NCBI GenBank assembly: GCA_016765435.1
Contig: JAESPY010000231.1
Coordinates: forward strand, 1 to 6,368
DNA length: 6,368 nucleotides
From: Emcibacter sp.
Lineage (GTDB): Bacteria; Pseudomonadota; Alphaproteobacteria; Sphingomonadales; Emcibacteraceae
Reading direction: 5' to 3'
Shown: one piece after another, positions 5,424 through 6,368 of the stretch
How positions within the stretch are numbered: the first letter of the stretch is position 1
Layout of the letters: each line of letters begins with the position of its first letter
The notes under the pieces: generated by a model
What the model was told of the DNA's origin: nothing
The model's database searches: none
Seen by the model: only the letters and a program-made list of their open reading frames with translations
Translations under genes and position numbers: made by a program

Positions 5424-6368
5424 ATGTCATTACGTAATATCGCTATTATCGCTCACGTCGACCATGGGAAAACTACATTGGTGGATACGCTATTCCGTCA
5501 GGCCGGAACTTTCCGGGAAAATCAACGGGTTGAAGAACGCGCCATGGACAGTGGCGACCTTGAAAAAGAACGCGGCATTACTATTCTCGCCAAATGTACC
5601 TCCATTGAATGGCGGGATCATCGGATTAATATCGTTGATACTCCGGGCCATGCGGACTTTGGCGGCGAAGTAGAACGAATCCTGAGCATGGTTGATGGCG
5701 TGATTTTGCTGGTGGATGCCGCAGAAGGCCCCATGCCACAGACAAAATTTGTGACCGCAAAGGCATTGGCTCTTGGCTTGAAACCAGTTGTCGTGATTAA
5801 TAAAGTGGACAAACCGGACCGTCGGCCCGATGCTGTCCATGATGAAGTATTTGATCTGTTCGTCAATCTGGAAGCCAGTGATGAACAATTGGACTTCCCG
5901 ACCCTGTTTGCCTCTGGCCGGGATGGCTGGGCAGATTATGAACTGGATGGACCACGGGAAAATCTTAATCCTCTGCTGGAAACAATTCTGAGTTATTATG
6001 ACAAACCGGCTGTCATGACCAAAGAAAATATCGACACCCCCTTCTCCATGCTGGCCACTTTGCTGGACCGGGATAATTTCCTGGGTCGCGTTATTACAGG
6101 CCGTATTGAAACGGGTAAGATCAAGGTCAATGACAAAATTCAGGTTCTCAATCAGGACGGGAAAGTCGTTGAAACAGGCCGCGCCAGCAAATTGATGGCC
6201 TTTCGCGGGTTGGACCGGGTTCCTGTGGATGAGGCCATTGCCGGAGATATTATTTCCATTGCCGGCCTTTCTGTTGGTACCGTGGCCGATACATTCTGCG
6301 ATGCAGCAATTACCGTTCCGCTGCAAGCTCAACCCATCGACCCGCCAACGCTGTCCATGCGTTTTTCC
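5424..6368 (+). CDS. typA: Translational GTPase TypA/BipA, 3' end outside the window
   Basis: Ribosome-associated translational GTPase related to EF-G and LepA, acting in ribosome assembly and stress or low-temperature growth. The frame is open for 315 codons to the window edge, against about 605 residues in the full family. The G domain is complete: G1 AHVDHGKTT (10-18), the EKERGITI switch I motif (47-54), G3 DTPGHADFGGEVER (72-85, with His76 in the catalytic position), G4 NKVD (126-129). The sequence DSGDLEKERGITILAK and VDGVILLVDAAEGPMPQTKFV are characteristic of TypA rather than EF-G or LepA. Domain II follows (about 200-290, GRVITGRIETGKIKVND) and domain III begins near PPTLSMRFS. The ATG at 5424 is chosen because the conserved N-terminus MSLRNIAIIAHVDHG starts there; AGG at 5413-5415 with eight bases of spacing serves as the ribosome binding site. 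Confidence 0.97.
   Translation, partial: MSLRNIAIIAHVDHGKTTLVDTLFRQAGTFRENQRVEERAMDSGDLEKERGITILAKCTSIEWRDHRINIVDTPGHADFGGEVERILSMVDGVILLVDAAEGPMPQTKFVTAKALALGLKPVVVINKVDKPDRRPDAVHDEVFDLFVNLEASDEQLDFPTLFASGRDGWADYELDGPRENLNPLLETILSYYDKPAVMTKENIDTPFSMLATLLDRDNFLGRVITGRIETGKIKVNDKIQVLNQDGKVVETGRASKLMAFRGLDRVPVDEAIAGDIISIAGLSVGTVADTFCDAAITVPLQAQPIDPPTLSMRFS

Noticed and set aside
5490..6332. Long open frame of 280 codons on the minus strand.
   Set aside because: It lies entirely antisense to the clearly coding typA frame, has low-complexity N/H/F-rich content with no recognisable domain, and is explained as a shadow of typA codon use.

Overview
The window looks like a chromosomal stretch from an alphaproteobacterium of medium GC. 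This is inferred from a complex I NDUFA9-family SDR gene, a TypA with typical proteobacterial motifs, and the general style of the proteins; the species cannot be named from sequence reading alone. Most genes here are ordinary housekeeping or metabolic genes of roughly 50-57% G+C. An AT-richer accessory stretch sits in the middle.

Left part (1-2293): the 3' two thirds of galE runs rightward and ends tail-to-tail, with a 13-base overlap, against a leftward gene for a divergent FkbM-like methyltransferase candidate. Upstream of that, in the same direction and 44 bases away, is a gene for an NDUFA9-like atypical SDR. The two leftward genes may share a transcript.

Middle part (2445-4249): a complete tRNA-Leu(CAG) with encoded CCA is followed by the N-terminal remnant of a tyrosine-recombinase-type integrase, then a parDE toxin-antitoxin pair with a 4-base start/stop overlap, then an AT-rich gene of unknown function 33 bases after parE. 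This is the layout expected of a degraded integrative islet at a tRNA 3' end. The strongest regulatory signal is a TTGACT-N17-TATTAT promoter in front of parD, with inverted and direct ATTATG half-sites over its spacer and -10. The promoter lies inside the last codons of the integrase remnant.

Right part (4250-6368): a leftward zinc-independent quinone oxidoreductase gene is complete. Directly after its stop codon, in the same frame, lie 19 codons that read as the C-terminus of a VOC/glyoxalase-family protein, apparently a fossil of a deleted neighbour. The divergent intergenic region to the right carries a 12-bp perfect palindrome overlapping a good sigma70-like promoter for typA, whose first 315 codons run off the window end.

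No CRISPR array, complete insertion sequence or riboswitch was seen. The only candidate for something undescribed is the small islet: ParDE plus an unassigned 242-residue protein with a conserved-looking histidine-containing motif.
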